Shown here one piece after another: positions 23,426 to 35,184 of a DNA stretch of 64,000 nucleotides; the stretch's first letter is position 1, and every line of letters starts with the position of its first letter. The notes under the pieces were generated by a model, which searched no databases, had not been told where the DNA came from, and saw nothing but the letters and a program-made list of their open reading frames with translations. Made by a program: the position numbers and the translations under genes. This stretch comes from Lonicera japonica (taxonomy: Eukaryota > Streptophyta > Magnoliopsida > Dipsacales > Caprifoliaceae). The DNA is taken from NCBI GenBank assembly GCA_021464415.1, contig CM038469.1, positions 1,838,501 to 1,902,500 on the forward strand, in the 5' to 3' direction.

Positions 23426-24480
23426 TTAGAAGCAAAAAATCCATTCTTTCATTCTTCTTCTTTCATAAAACTCCATTCTTCCATTTTTCTTTCAAAAATT
23501 CGCTCAAGCACATTATATATCATACCAAAAAGAAGAATCATTTCCATAAATCTCATGTAAATGTCACGAATTCTCTCCTCCCTCTCTAGATTTCGAAAAG
23601 TTTTGTTTTTTTCCTCTTGAACTATGCTTTGATGTTTGGAGTTGGGTTTGTTTATAATGTTGTTTGATTTCTTGAATATTCTTTTATACTTGAATAAATG
23701 TTGTTTCATACTTAGAATATTGATTATTTGATTCTAATTCGTACTTGGAATTCAATTTCCTCAAAAATCAATTTTTTTGGAATTGTATTTTTTTTTCTTC
23801 TAGATTTTGATTTGAATGCTTTGTTCCACCTCTTTTTTTTTTTTTCCAATGATGAATGTAAGTCTAGCTGGATATTCTAGACAAAATTGTACTATAGCTT
23901 TTTTTTTTCAGAGTCGAATTTCGTCAGAATTGAATTCCTCGGAATTCTTCTATTAAGAAAAGGCACACATTTCCCATAATTCAATTATGAATTTTGAGAA
24001 TTCTCAGTATATTTTGAATTTATATACATATGGAGCTAGCTTCATAACCACGGTCTTAATTTGTATTTAATTGGATGATGGCTACAAATCTCAATTCTTT
24101 ATTATTTCTTAGATTCAAAGAAAAGCTAGTAAAAGATGGAAGATTTAAACCATGAAGTAAGGAGGAGCAGTGAAAATATCTATTTTATTATGATTCTTCT
24201 TTTTGGTATGATATATAGTGTGGCTTGAGCGAATTTTTGAGAGAAGAATGGAAGAATGGAGTTCTATGGAAGAAGAAGAAAAGAAGAATGGAAGAATGGA
24301 ACTTTTTTTCTTCTAAGAGAGAGAAGTGGCGTGGGTATGAGAGAGAGAAAATATTTATATTTGTGTTTTTTTTTTGTTAAATGTTGCTTTGTGTTGGAGT
24401 GAAAAGTTAGCGGCGGGGCCCACAAAAAACCCACAATTCGTGCGAACACAATATATAGAGTTCACATTTGAATGGGACGA

Positions 24481-24907
24481 TATATATATAGGGCAAATAT
24501 CTCATGCGGATTACTGTTCACGGACCATCCGTACGGATTGGTCCGTTTGGCACGCTTCCCGATGGAATTTTTTGATGAAATTTTGTGGGTATGTTCTTCA
24601 TCGTGTGTAGAACATCTCTACCAAATTTCATCAAAAAATTCAACCGGGAAGTAGGCTAACTACATAATTGAAAAAAACTGGTCCAGAAATAGATATATAA
24701 AATCCAATATTTTTCAATCATGTAGTTAACCTACTTCCCGGTTGAATTTTTTGATGAAATTTGGTGGAGATGTTCTACACACGATGAAGAACATCCCCAC
24801 AAAATTTCATCAAAAAATTCTATCGGGAAGCGTGCCAAACAGGCCAGTCCGTACGGACGGTCCGTGAATAGTGGTGCGCATGAGATATGCTCCCTATATA
24901 TATATAT
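24481..24907. repeat. Long palindrome with hairpins nested in each arm
   Basis: The left arm (24481-about 24680) and right arm (about 24704-24907) are near-perfect inverted repeats around a short loop. Each arm is itself a hairpin, because GAATTTTTTGATGAAATTT and its reverse complement both occur in it, giving four alternating copies. Outer ends lie in TA runs followed by GGGCAAATATCTCATGCG (left) and, reversed, GGGAGCATATCTCATGCG. Probably a foldback MITE; no coding capacity. Confidence 0.88.
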
Positions 24908-25123
24908 GTTTGCGGAGTGAGAAGTAAGATTCTGTGAGTACAATTAATAACTCTTTTTTTTCTTTTTAAATAGTGCAAAACTAATTATTATTTTTACTCT
25001 GGTACTTTTACCCTATTTGCTAATGATCCATTGCAAATTTAACACAACAAAAATTGAAATATATAAACCCAACGGTTCCACTTGATTTGTGCAATTTATT
25101 AAAGTACCTTTAAATTATCAAGA

Positions 25124-25390
25124 CAAAGTATTTTTGCTATAAAAAAAGAATTCAAACACAATTTTGTACAAAACCAATATTTTAGTGGGCTAAATGAAAC
25201 AACTTAAAAGTTTAATAGATAAATTAAAATGATGGAAGTGTTTTGGATTGAAATTACGAAAATACCCCACTAACAACACATATATAGACGGAACATCGTG
25301 GGTTGATTGAAACAAATAAAATTTAGTAAGTAAAATAAAATTGACTAATAGTTTAGTTGCCATTTTTATTGTTTACTCTTTTTTTCCCTT
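25124..25390 (-). repeat. Dispersed repeat family E, copy 2 (inverted)
   Basis: Reverse-complement relative of 20884-21178, about 4 kb away. Shared landmarks are AAAAAAAGAATTC, TTTTGTACAAAA, AAAATACCCCACTAAC and TTGCCATTTTTATTG. Confidence 0.75.
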
Positions 25391-25496
25391 CAATTGTAGC
25401 CGGATGGGCCTTATTTTTTGTACTACTTTGAATTTTTGAATTATTCATCATCTTATTTAATTTTTGGCCTTCTACAAACTATTAACGGCTTGTTTG

Positions 25497-26110
25497 GTTC
25501 AAAATTTAAACCATTTCGGGAATGCTAAATTCCATTCCGAAATGATTTCCCGCGTTTGGTTCAAATTTTAGGTCTGGAATAAATGATTCCATGAACCAAC
25601 CTTTCCCGGTTTCCCCCCAAGTTCTCCCATTTAAATCATAAGGAATAAGCCATTACCAGTGATCATCTTTTTTAATTTTTCTTGTTATGACTAAAATAAC
25701 TCTCTTCTTTATGAATAAATAATTCTTTTTCCATTTGTATATGAAAATATTGTTTGGAACTTTTTTTTTAGTAACGTTGTTGCACAAAAAAAAATGTTTG
25801 GAACTTTTTTCTTTTTATTTTTCCTATTGTAATTTTTTGTTAATTACAGAAATTCTAATTTTTGTAGGGTAGTTATTAATTAGGCATGTGTAATGTTTGT
25901 AATTTATTATAGTAATTGTCCTTTTTGAAAAATTAATAGGAGACGTCTTCTCATCTTATAAAAGAAATGGTATTTTTGTAATTGATACTTTATTTCATTC
26001 CTATTCCCGGTTGAACCAAACATTGGCATGACATCCTATTTGTTAGGAAAAAAACTTTCTAAGAATCAAGTATATCCATTCCATTCTCAAAATTCGAACC
26101 AAACGAGCTC
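25497..26110 (+). mobile_element. MITE family A, copy 1
   Basis: Ends GGCTTGTTTGGTTCAAAATT and, reversed, GAGCTCGTTTGGTTCGAATT are inverted repeats. About 610 bp and non-coding. It is similar throughout to the reverse complement of 32587-33194 (GGGAATGCTAAATTCCATTC and AATAAATGATTCCATGAAC in both). Confidence 0.82.
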
Positions 26111-26940
26111 TAAACGTTAACTGCGGATAACTTTTTAGCAAAGCAATTGAACACAATTCAACCCTACTGAAAAGTTTGCTGTTAGTGTTGGTCATTTGTC
26201 GATATGAACTCATAATTAAGGTGTAAACATAAATAATAAACAAGTCTGAGAAGAACAAGAAGGGGTCACGGGTCGAGAGCATAAATCATATTGCTATAAT
26301 TCTGGGAAAAGAAAAAACCAAAGTTCTTTAGATATGTCACATAAAATGTATTGATAATTTTTTTTTTTGCCTAAGTAGTAAGGATGTTGGGACCAATTTG
26401 CACGCAATTCTACTAACGGAGACATTTCTTGTAGGCTATCCGTCAAAGTTTTCGCTCAATAATATGATCTTATGGAGTTGTAGAGATTGAGGCTTAAGAT
26501 ATAAAGTTACAAATAAGATAGTCTTAGTATTGATTGTATTTGCCTCCCATGATGTTTTTTTGAGCTGATAAAATAACATTTAGGTAGCGGCAATTGTAAA
26601 CTATGAGCGAAAATTAATTAAAATGTGTGAAAGTATATAGTAGGTAAGATCAAAATAAAATAAAATAAAATTGAGGCCCAGGGTTTCCACTTCCAGTGTA
26701 AATTTGAAGAGGGGACCCAAAACTGGCCCGGGAAAATTCGGCTCATCTACTTCAACGGTTTAACCAACTCCTGAAGAAAGCCCCAAACTTTTTCTGTTCT
26801 CATATTGACCCGTATACACTAAATGCCAACTGTTTCTTCCTAACCTCCTATATTTCTTCAACTACATAAACAAATTGATAGCGATTCATTAATTGAATCT
26901 CTAAAAGAAACAAATTGTAGTAATTGATAATCTGTTGTTG
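26111..26940. other. Intergenic upstream of the ketoacyl-CoA reductase gene
   Basis: No gene recognised. AT-rich with a short AAATAAAAT repeat near 26653. The last few hundred bases are the likely promoter of the gene at 27036. Confidence 0.45.
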
Positions 26941-26955
26941 CCCCAACCACATGGA

Positions 26956-26983
26956 CCAATCCCTCTCTGGTTTTCCTATTTAA
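26956..26983 (+). promoter_or_regulatory. CCAAT box and weak TATA-like site of the KCR gene
   Basis: CCAAT lies near 26957 and TATTTAA at 26977-26983, 53-80 bp upstream of the ATG. Spacing is plausible but tight; this is a weak call. Confidence 0.3.
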
Positions 26984-27035
26984 TAACTTAACCAAAACCC
27001 TTTCCCATTTTCAGATCCATCTCTCATTGTACCCA

Positions 27036-29503
27036 ATGGAGCTCTGTTCTATAGAACAACTCAAATCTCAACCCATTTGGCTTCTTCTTCTACTGGGTCT
27101 CGGTTCTTTGTCCCTACTCAAATCCTTTTTATCTATTCTTAAATGGGTCTATGTCAATTTCCTCAGACCTCCAAAGAATCTCAGGAAATACGGATCATGG
27201 GCTCTCGTAACCGGTCCAACTGACGGTATTGGTAAAGGTTTCGCCTTTCAATTAGCTCGTAAAGGGCTCAATTTGGTCCTCGTTGGTCGAAATCCTGATA
27301 AGCTGAAGGAGGTTAAGGAGTCTATTTTAGCTAAATTTGGACAAACCCAGATCAAGAATGTTGTGGTTGATTTCTCTGGCAATTTATCGGAAGGGGTAAA
27401 CAGAATTAGTGAAGCTATTGAAGGTTTAGATGTTGGGGTTTTGATAAATAATGTTGGGGTTTCGTATCCTTATGCCAGGTTTTTTCATGAAGTGGATGAT
27501 AAATTGTTGGGAGATTTGATTAAGATTAATGTTGAAGGGACTACTAGGGTTACACAGGCAGTGTTACCAGGGATGATAAAGAGAAAGAAAGGGGCAATTG
27601 TTAATATTGGCTCTGGTGCTGCCATTGTTATACCTTCTGATCCACTTTACACTGTTTATGCAGCCACTAAAGCGTAAGCATACTCTTTAAAGCTGTATAT
27701 ATTCAATTATTTCATATGTTTATACTGTGATTTTAATTACTAATTTGCTACTGGGGTATTTGAATGTTTTGTCCTTATTTATGCTCTGTTTTGTATCTTA
27801 AGAGCATCCACACTGGATAATATATTTAGAATAAGTAGGCTATATTTGTCCTACGAAAGCACGAAATGGTTAAGTAGTATAGGTGTATGATAAAATTGGG
27901 TTATGTTAAGTTTATCAACCTACACCAATTTTATTAGTGTTTAGGGTGGGAGGCTTTTCTGTATAGCGTTTCATGCACAACCGCCAACTAGTACAACGTC
28001 CAAGGCTGGATACCAATCTCTTAAGCGTCCAAGGAGCATGTGATAAGTTAGTTAAAGAAATGTAAAATTTAGTGCATGAAGCTTTAAACAATGCATGAGG
28101 CTTTAATTTAGTGGGGTGCCTTAAACAATGCATGACGGTAGCTTTAATTTTTATGGCAGTGCATTGGTGTTTATGTGTCTAGCGTTTTGAGGGAAGATGC
28201 CAATCTCTTAAACGTTTTTTCTCTAACCGTTATTTGAGACCACAAGTAAGTAGGATAACCGATATTGTGGATGCTCTAAGAAAGTAAACTGATCAAGTAG
28301 TTGAAATATGAGCCTATTCGTTTTGGTGCGTTCTGTAAACTGACATAGACGAGAATTAAATTTCATGGAGTTTGTTCTATATGGAAAATGAGAAATTAGA
28401 GTTTGAAGGTGGTCTTACTAGATTACATAAAACATGGAAAAAATTAGAGTAAGCCAAGTTGTACCAATATATAATTAGAGTAAAACCAATATATATTGGA
28501 ACTAGGAGCATTACTCTCAGCTTGCTTATATGTTTTCTCTTAAAATCCTAGTGTTTATGAGAAATGCTCTGCTAACTGAGCGTCAAACATAACAATATGA
28601 ATGGGCTCTTGTAATGCCTAATAACAGTTGAATGGCATTGGTTGGTTTGGTTTCAGATATGTTGATCAGTTCTCAAGATGCCTGTATGTGGAATACAAGA
28701 AGAGTGGTATCGATGTCCAGTGTCAGGTATATATGCTTCCTAGGCCCTCTGGTATTAGTGTGTAAACTATCTTATCTCCCATTAGCTTCAAAGCTCAAAT
28801 TATTATTTTCTACATATGCTCGGTTTTGTTCTCTCGATAGTTGTATCAATTCCTGGGCCTAAACAATCTACTGTTAAATTTAATAGACATGTTATAGGAC
28901 TTAATTGACTCTCATTGGTGTCGATCTGCATCAATGTAATACTTGCAATCTTGCATAATCAATTTTACAGCTTGTGCACTTCTGTAGTGTCAGTGTAGCA
29001 AAACTGCTCACATTTCAGTGAAATTATGTCCTAAATAGTTGCCAGTTAGAGCTACATATCAAATGTTTCATTCAAATTATTGAACTGGTAGAGCATTAAG
29101 CAAGACCTTTTGTAACGTTTATTTTTTATTCCGTTTGCTGCACTTATAATAAAAGTTCCATGCTTTTTTTTTTCTTTCTGAAATAACGATTTGGAAGCTG
29201 CTACTCTGTAAATTTTGATTTTGTAATGGGTTTTCAATTTTATAGGTACCATTGTATGTGGCAACAAAGATGGCATCGATAAGAAGGTCGTCGTTCTTTG
29301 TACCATCAACAGACGGATATGCAAGGGCTGCCATGAGGTGGGTTGGGTATGAGCCACGGTGCACCCCTTACTGGCCTCACTCTCTTCTGTGGGGTCTGGC
29401 TCGCTGCTTGCCCGAGTCTGTCATTGATGCTTGGCGTCTCCGTTTCTGCATTGCTATTCGAAAGAGGGGACAACTCAAAGATAATTCCAGGAAGAAGGAA
29501 TAA
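27036..29503 (+). CDS. KCR1: Very-long-chain 3-ketoacyl-CoA reductase (KCR1 type)
   Basis: ER-membrane short-chain dehydrogenase that reduces 3-ketoacyl-CoA with NADPH, the second step of fatty-acid elongation for waxes, sphingolipids and seed oils. Exons are 27036-27673, 28657-28726 and 29246-29503, all with GT-AG borders and in frame, giving 321 aa, near the usual plant length. The start is the ATG at 27036; the frame can be read upstream but has no earlier ATG. Residues 14-44 form the hydrophobic N-terminal anchor. Cofactor motif TGPTDGIG is at 59-66, NNVG at 138-141, catalytic Ser193 (NIGSGAA) and Tyr208-x3-Lys212 (YAATK). The C-terminus SRKKE is basic, as in ER-retained relatives. No damage is seen. 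Intron 1 (983 bp) holds a MITE. Confidence 0.96.
27802..28276. mobile_element. PIF/Harbinger-like MITE in KCR intron 1
   Basis: Inverted ends GAGCATCCACACTGG and, reversed, GAGCATCCACAATATC, with the 3-bp duplication TAA at 27799-27801 and 28277-28279. About 475 bp and non-coding. It lies well clear of the splice sites. Confidence 0.85.
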
Positions 29504-30362
29504 ATAGACGCATATTTCTTTCTATATTCTCTCTCTTAGATGACGACGCATCAGTTTGGGGGCTTGATTTTGATTTTAAGACGGGAGTAAACTTTTCAGG
29601 ATTAAGTGTTTTTCATTCATGTTGTAACAAAACCTTCTTAAGTTTTATATTAAGTTAATTGTACTTTTGGATTTACGTCAATAGCATAATGCATATTGCT
29701 CAAATTAAAAGAGGAGGAGTTTGCGTTACTTTTATTTGCAACTGTGGAATGTGGAACTGTCCCAGTTGATCAACACGCAGCTCCAAAAATTGAAGTGTAT
29801 CTAAACTATATGAATAATTTGATTTGTATTAGGTAGTTGGAGAACTTGTTTTGATTCTAAACAATTGGGATTTTGAGAGAAGCTTGATTTTGAAGATTCA
29901 AGCCTTTGATATGGGAAATAATGGGGAATCCCAAATTAAGTAATTACATTCTAATTTTTCATGTGTTTATGCCAAATGGCTTCAGTCTTCATGTAAAATT
30001 TGATGTCATTATCTACCCCTTCTAATTTTCTGAAAATAATTGAACTTTCAAATAGTTTTCCATGTAAAATTTGAAAATCATTTTAGAGATGCTCTTATAT
30101 ATATATATATATATATATATTCTTTTTCCTTCCCTCCATTCAAATAAAGTGTAACTTCTACAGTTATGGAAATCTAGAAATATAAAATAGAGTTAGATCA
30201 GCATCTGAATTTTTATATAGGATTAGATATTGGGTAACCTAATCTCAATGATGCTACCAAACATGGTTCACCATTAGTTTTACTTTCCTCAGGATGAACT
30301 TTTCTTTATTTTGTCTTGTGACGAGATGGACTTCTATTTACTCATATCTAATTTAAATGATT
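29504..30362. other. KCR 3' side and intergenic DNA
   Basis: The first part is the likely 3' UTR of the KCR gene. A TA microsatellite is at 30096-30120. Nothing else recognised. Confidence 0.5.
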
Positions 30363-30370
30363 GTCAATAC

Positions 30371-32243
30371 TAGGGGTGTGCACGGTCCGGTTGACCGGAC
30401 CAAACAGCCTAGGGCCGGACCGGACCGAACATTTCGGTCCTAAAAATTTGAAGACCGGACCGGACCGAAAAGCATGTTAGAACCGGACCAGACCGGACCA
30501 GACCAAACCGGTCCGGTTTCGGTCGGTCCATTCGGTCTAGGCATTTTTTTTTGGGCCTAAAAGTTGTTTTAGGATCAAAAGATGACTGGAAAAAAAAAAT
30601 TAAGCAGCCCAAATGAGAAGTACCTCAGCCATATCTTTTCCAATTATTAAACAAAAAAGATAGTAGTAAAGAAGCTTTCCTCAGATGATCCTGGTCTAAG
30701 TTTTTTTAATGTATATACATTACATGTTGAATATCAAAGTTAATGTCATGTTAGTACAAATCATGATGTAAAATTGGAAAAGAATAATGATAAACTTTAA
30801 AGACGTAGTTAGCTAGCCTTGGCAGTAATGAAAAGATTCCCCCTCTTTACCCGCTTGGTCTCAAATGCATCTGCTAGTGTCTCATCTGCTTCTACTTCTG
30901 CTTCATTATTGTGTTTAGCTGTAAACAATGCATTTCATTAATTCATCAAACTAAATTGCCATCTATTTATACCCAAGAAGTGATATAATTTCAAATCCAG
31001 GCACAAAAGTGCATTATATATAAAGGAAATTTTACCTAGTCAGTAATAACATCGATCTGGATTCAAATTTTGAGTGTAGACAATTATAAATCTAAACACA
31101 AAAGGAGTGATAGATGCATTAAATACTTAATCAAAATCTAAAGAAATATTCTATACGAGATCAATTATGTAAGTAGTCAAAGTTAGATATCCTAAATGCA
31201 TCATGTACGTTTTTAGAAGATGATGTTATTTCACAAACAAATAGAGCTTAGGTTATTTAAATTTAACATAAATTTGTTTGATGTGTGATTTTTGTTAACA
31301 CATTATTATACAAGTAAAATATTCTCTTAGGCAATCTGTCAAACACCTTGTAAACATGAATATTATATAAATAGTTTAATCAATGAAAGTACCTTATTTT
31401 CAATCCAAATGTAGCCAAAAGCCAACCGATTGTCTGCCAAAAAAACCAAATATCATGATACACAAACGAAATTAGACGATATAAAACATGGGTTAAGCTT
31501 AAAATATAAGCCTTTAACTAACAAGACTAAGTAATAGGGGTAAATATAAAAGAGGAACATATCAGGAACACCAATTCATAATTTATCATAGAAATAATTT
31601 GAGAAAACAAAATCTTCGAAGTAAACATTGGACTCGAAAATGGAACTCAATAAAGCCAATTCACAAGGAAAATGAACAAATAATTTTAGAGAGAGAGAAA
31701 TAGGAATTACTTACTGGTTGAGGGGCTAGGGCTCTGTAATTGAAGCTAGCACCGGCTGTAGATGTGTAATTGAAGCTAGGGCTGTAAAGATGGAGGATCT
31801 GTAATTGAAGCTAGCCCGCCGGAACTGTGTAACTAAAGCTAGGGCTGGAGACGTCGGAGAGGGAGGGATCGACGGATCAATTGGTGAAGCCATCATGACG
31901 CCGGACGGTGAAAATGCAGGTGAAAGAGAGAGGGGAGGAGCAGAGCGGCGTGGGTCTTTTCTTTTTGGTCTGCGAGCAGGGGGTTGAGAAGGATTTAGGG
32001 CAACACTAATTGTATGTATATATATTTTTTAATTTTTTTTTTAAAATATAAATATATTCGGTCCGGTCCGGTCCGGTTTTTAGGGGTAAAAAATTAACAA
32101 GACCGAAGACCGGACCGGACCAGTTCGGTCCACAAAAATTTAGACCGGACCGGACCGAATTCAAATGGTCCGGTCCAAATCGGTCCATTTTACGGTCTGG
32201 TCCATTCGGTTTGACGGTCCGGTTCGGTTTTTGAACACCCCTA
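30371..32243. mobile_element. hAT-like non-autonomous element, 1.87 kb, perfect target duplication
   Basis: Starts TAGGGGTGTGCACGG and ends, reversed, TAGGGGTGTTCAAAA. The 8-bp target duplication GTCAATAC is exact at 30363-30370 and 32244-32251. Both ends carry many GGTCCGGT/ACCGGACC subterminal repeats, the usual binding-site pattern of hAT elements. No transposase frame. The interior has a GC-richer segment near 31730-31990 that looks transcript-like (see finding). Confidence 0.9.
31733..31846. repeat. Repeated TGTAATTGAAGCTAG units inside the hAT-like element
   Basis: Four copies of a TGTAATTGAAGCTAG motif (the fourth reads TGTAACTAAAGCTAG) spaced about 28-36 bp apart, between the AT-rich interior and the GC-richer segment. 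Confidence 0.75.
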
Positions 32244-32436
32244 GTCAATACTTTCGTTTACATAAGTTTATTATACAAAAGCACGTAAAAAGTCTCACTA
32301 CAAATTATCCGAAGGTTAGATCCTAAACTACTATCCTTCTTTTTGAAATATATATATGTACACACAAAGGTTTAAAATCTTGTCACTATTTTCAGCTATT
32401 AATAGTGACAGCATTTGTAATTGCTCACTCTCAGCA

Positions 32437-32540
32437 TTGGGTTCAAGTTTTAAATCATTCTCGGAATGCTACATTTCATTCCAGAAGGATTCCAATATTT
32501 TGTTCAAGTTTGAGTTTAAAAATGCATCATTTCAAGACTT
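32437..32540 (-). repeat. Fragment of MITE family A
   Basis: GGTTCAAGTTTTAAATCATT, CGGAATGCTACATTTCATTC and following bases match the outer part of the family-A elements. It sits directly beside the complete copy at 32587 and ends abruptly. Confidence 0.6.
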
Positions 32541-32586
32541 CAAAGTTGTCCCTCTTAAATGGATGGGAGTAGATGATTACTTGAAG

Positions 32587-33194
32587 GGCTTGTTTGGTTC
32601 GAGTTTTCGGAATGGAATGGGCATACTTGATTACTGAAAAGTTTTTTTCCTGGCATCTAGGATGACATGCCGATGTTTGGTTCAACCGGGAATATGAATG
32701 GAATAAAGATCAATTACAAAAATACCCTTCTTTTTATAAGATGAGAAGAAATCTCCTACTAATTTTTCAAAAGAGATAATTACTATAATAAATTACAAAA
32801 ATTACACATGCCTAGCTAATAACTATCCTACAAAAATTACAATTTTTGTAATTAAAAAAAATTACAACAAGAAAAAAGTTCAATATATTTTTTTTTCATT
32901 TTTGCGCAGCAGCTTAACTAAAAAAAAGAGTTCCAAACAATATTTTTCATACACAGATGGAAAAAGAATTATTTATTCATAACGAAGAGAATTCTTTTAA
33001 TCCTAACATGAAACATAAAAAAAATACCCATTGGTAATGGTTTATTCCTTATGATTTAAATGGGAGAATTTGGGAGGGAAGTTTTGTTCATGGAATCATT
33101 TATTCCGAATTTAAAACTTGAGCCAAATGTGGGAATCGTTTTGGAATGGAATTTAGCATTCCCGGAATGGTTTAAATCTTGAACCAAATGAGCC
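32587..33194 (-). mobile_element. MITE family A, copy 2 (inverted relative to copy 1)
   Basis: Ends GGCTTGTTTGGTTCGAGTTT and, reversed, GGCTCATTTGGTTCAAGATT. The whole element matches the reverse complement of 25497-26110. Non-coding. Confidence 0.82.
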
Positions 33195-34591
33195 ATAAAT
33201 ATTCTCCTAAAATTTTCTCTTAAGACCAAAATATCCCTTCTAGTTATCAAGACAACTTTTGTTTTCGTTTATATTCTTTTTGAAAGAAAAAAAAATTGTT
33301 ATTAAACTTTTTTTTTTTTTTTTTTATTATTAAATACATGCAACGATTTTTCACAATTTTTAATAATAAAAATTTAAATTTTACGTTTGTAAAATTGTTA
33401 GAATTTTTCTTTTAATTTTATAAATGAAAAACTTTTTGGTAAATTCAAATTATTCTCGTTTAAACTAAATATAGAGAGTTCATTTAACATTTCAAGACAA
33501 AAGAATTTATATTTGACTTAAGCATTAATAAGATATCGTAATTGCTTGGAGAAAAGTTTTTCAAGAATTTAAAAAATTTATTTTATTTTTAAAATTCGAA
33601 TCAAACTAGCCTTTATAACGTCATTATATATTAAAAGTAAAATGGGATCAAGATTTTACTGGCGCAAATAGTAACCTGACCAACACCCCCAACTTTTTAA
33701 TTAGAGTTTGAACCCGTGCAGTAATTAAGGCTCCTTTATTTAATAAAAAAGCAATCCATTTAGCTTGAAATGCGAATAACCAAAAAGCAGATCTTGTGGG
33801 AAGGTGCGAAATGACCAATCTTGTGCTTCGATCCCTGTTGTCGGTCTTTGACCCCTCTGATCTGATTCAGGTAAGACTTAGTTTATTCGTTTTTATTTTA
33901 TTGGGCTTTAAAAGGGAAAAAGGTACATTGGTTAGCTGGCCCAACGAGAACACCAATACAATTCCTTTTTTAGTCCATTTCAATTTCACCTTATATTCTT
34001 AATTGCCATCCTTCTTATCGAGGTTTTGACTTAAATCCATATAAACGTGATATCGAATCTTTTGTTGAATATCAAAGTTTTAATTTGCATGTACAGTCAT
34101 GAGGTAAGTTTTCTCCCATTTATCCATTTGTGATTAAAAAAAAAAGAAATTTGTTGATTTTCAAATTCACATTTCCAAACGAGAAAAACAAAGTACCTCT
34201 ATCTTAAAAATCTCATTCTCGTTTTGGGATATAGTAAATGTATTTTACTTTTAGGATAACAAATAAAATATAATATTAATCATTGTGTGTAGTGTCAGAC
34301 GACATGGCAAAATAAATAAAATTTAACAGTAAAGTAAAAGAGAATGCGTGAGAAGTTCATAATAGAATATGTGAAAAGTTTAGACTTTATGCTCAATTTC
34401 AATACATTAGATGAATAAAATTGTCCGACAAACCCTAAAGAGCATATAAAAGAAAAATCAAGGTGGGTTAGAGGACATGAAAATAATTCAAATTCATCCG
34501 ATTTTTAGTCCATACGAAGAGCATATAAAAGAAAATTCAGGGTTGGCTACGATTTAAAGAGCATATAAAGAAAATAATTCAAATTCAAACT
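33195..34591. other. Intergenic, no gene recognised
   Basis: Poly-T/A runs near 33308. A short plus-strand frame (33796-33870) ends at a GTAAGA, like an exon, but no partner exon was found. AAGAGCATATAAA occurs three times at 34438-34570, a small local repeat. Confidence 0.4.
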
Positions 34592-35034
34592 TGTTAAAGG
34601 ATATGATCATGATTCCTTAAATCAAAGGAACTACCCGGATAACTCTTAACTTGTAGGAGTTATCATTTTGACATCTTTAGCATAGATATATTTGTTTCAT
34701 AATCAATCATACACTTATAAATAGGAAAAAAAAAAAAAAGGAAATGAATACAACCCTAGAGAGGATTCCCAACTCACAATCTCTCATATACCACAGCCAA
34801 CCTCTTGTATCACATTATTTTTCAACATAATATAAGAAAAGGCAAACTCGAAAGGGTGTATGTAAACTATACATTAGTTGGGAGAACCATCATCTAACAA
34901 TAATCTCATTCTTGTATGTGTGATTGATCCTCTTCACTGTTCCTTTCATCAATTAACAATACTCTAGCATATTCATTATCTTGGTTATTGTGAGCAACCA
35001 ACTCTTAGGATTTGTTATCCTTACAATTATAACA
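34592..35034 (+). repeat. Solo-LTR-like sequence
   Basis: The segment begins TGTTAAAGG and ends ATTATAACA (TGTTA...TAACA inverted termini). It contains a promoter-like CTTATAAATAGG near 34714 followed by a leader-like region, as in Copia LTRs. No matching 5-bp target duplication and no internal retroelement sequence are present, so borders are provisional. Confidence 0.4.
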
Positions 35035-35184
35035 TATATTGTATATTCAAATTTCATTGTAAAATTGCAAGAAATTTTTTGTGATATTTACAAGTTTAAC
35101 TATAAAAATATGAATTGCAGTGAAATTTACAAGTTTGACAGACTTTCACAGTGAATTTAATGAGTTTAGCTGGAAATATATCTA

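Larger units (their letters stand above)
22794..24429. mobile_element. Foldback element with long inverted arms
   Basis: Arms of about 275 bp are inverted repeats: left 22794-22942 plus 23429-23560, right about 24185-24429. Both contain TTTTGTGGGCCC-type ends, ACTCCAACACAAAGCA, a CT-rich run and AAAAATTCGCTCAAGC. The left arm is split by a 483-bp MITE that is absent from the right arm. The loop (about 23560-24185) is AT-rich and shows no transposase. Confidence 0.85.

Noticed and set aside
33796..33870. Short plus-strand frame (MTNLVLRSLLSVFDPSDLIQ) followed by GTAAGA, looking like a first exon
   Set aside because: No second exon, promoter or recognised family was found downstream; about 20 codons are too few to support a gene.
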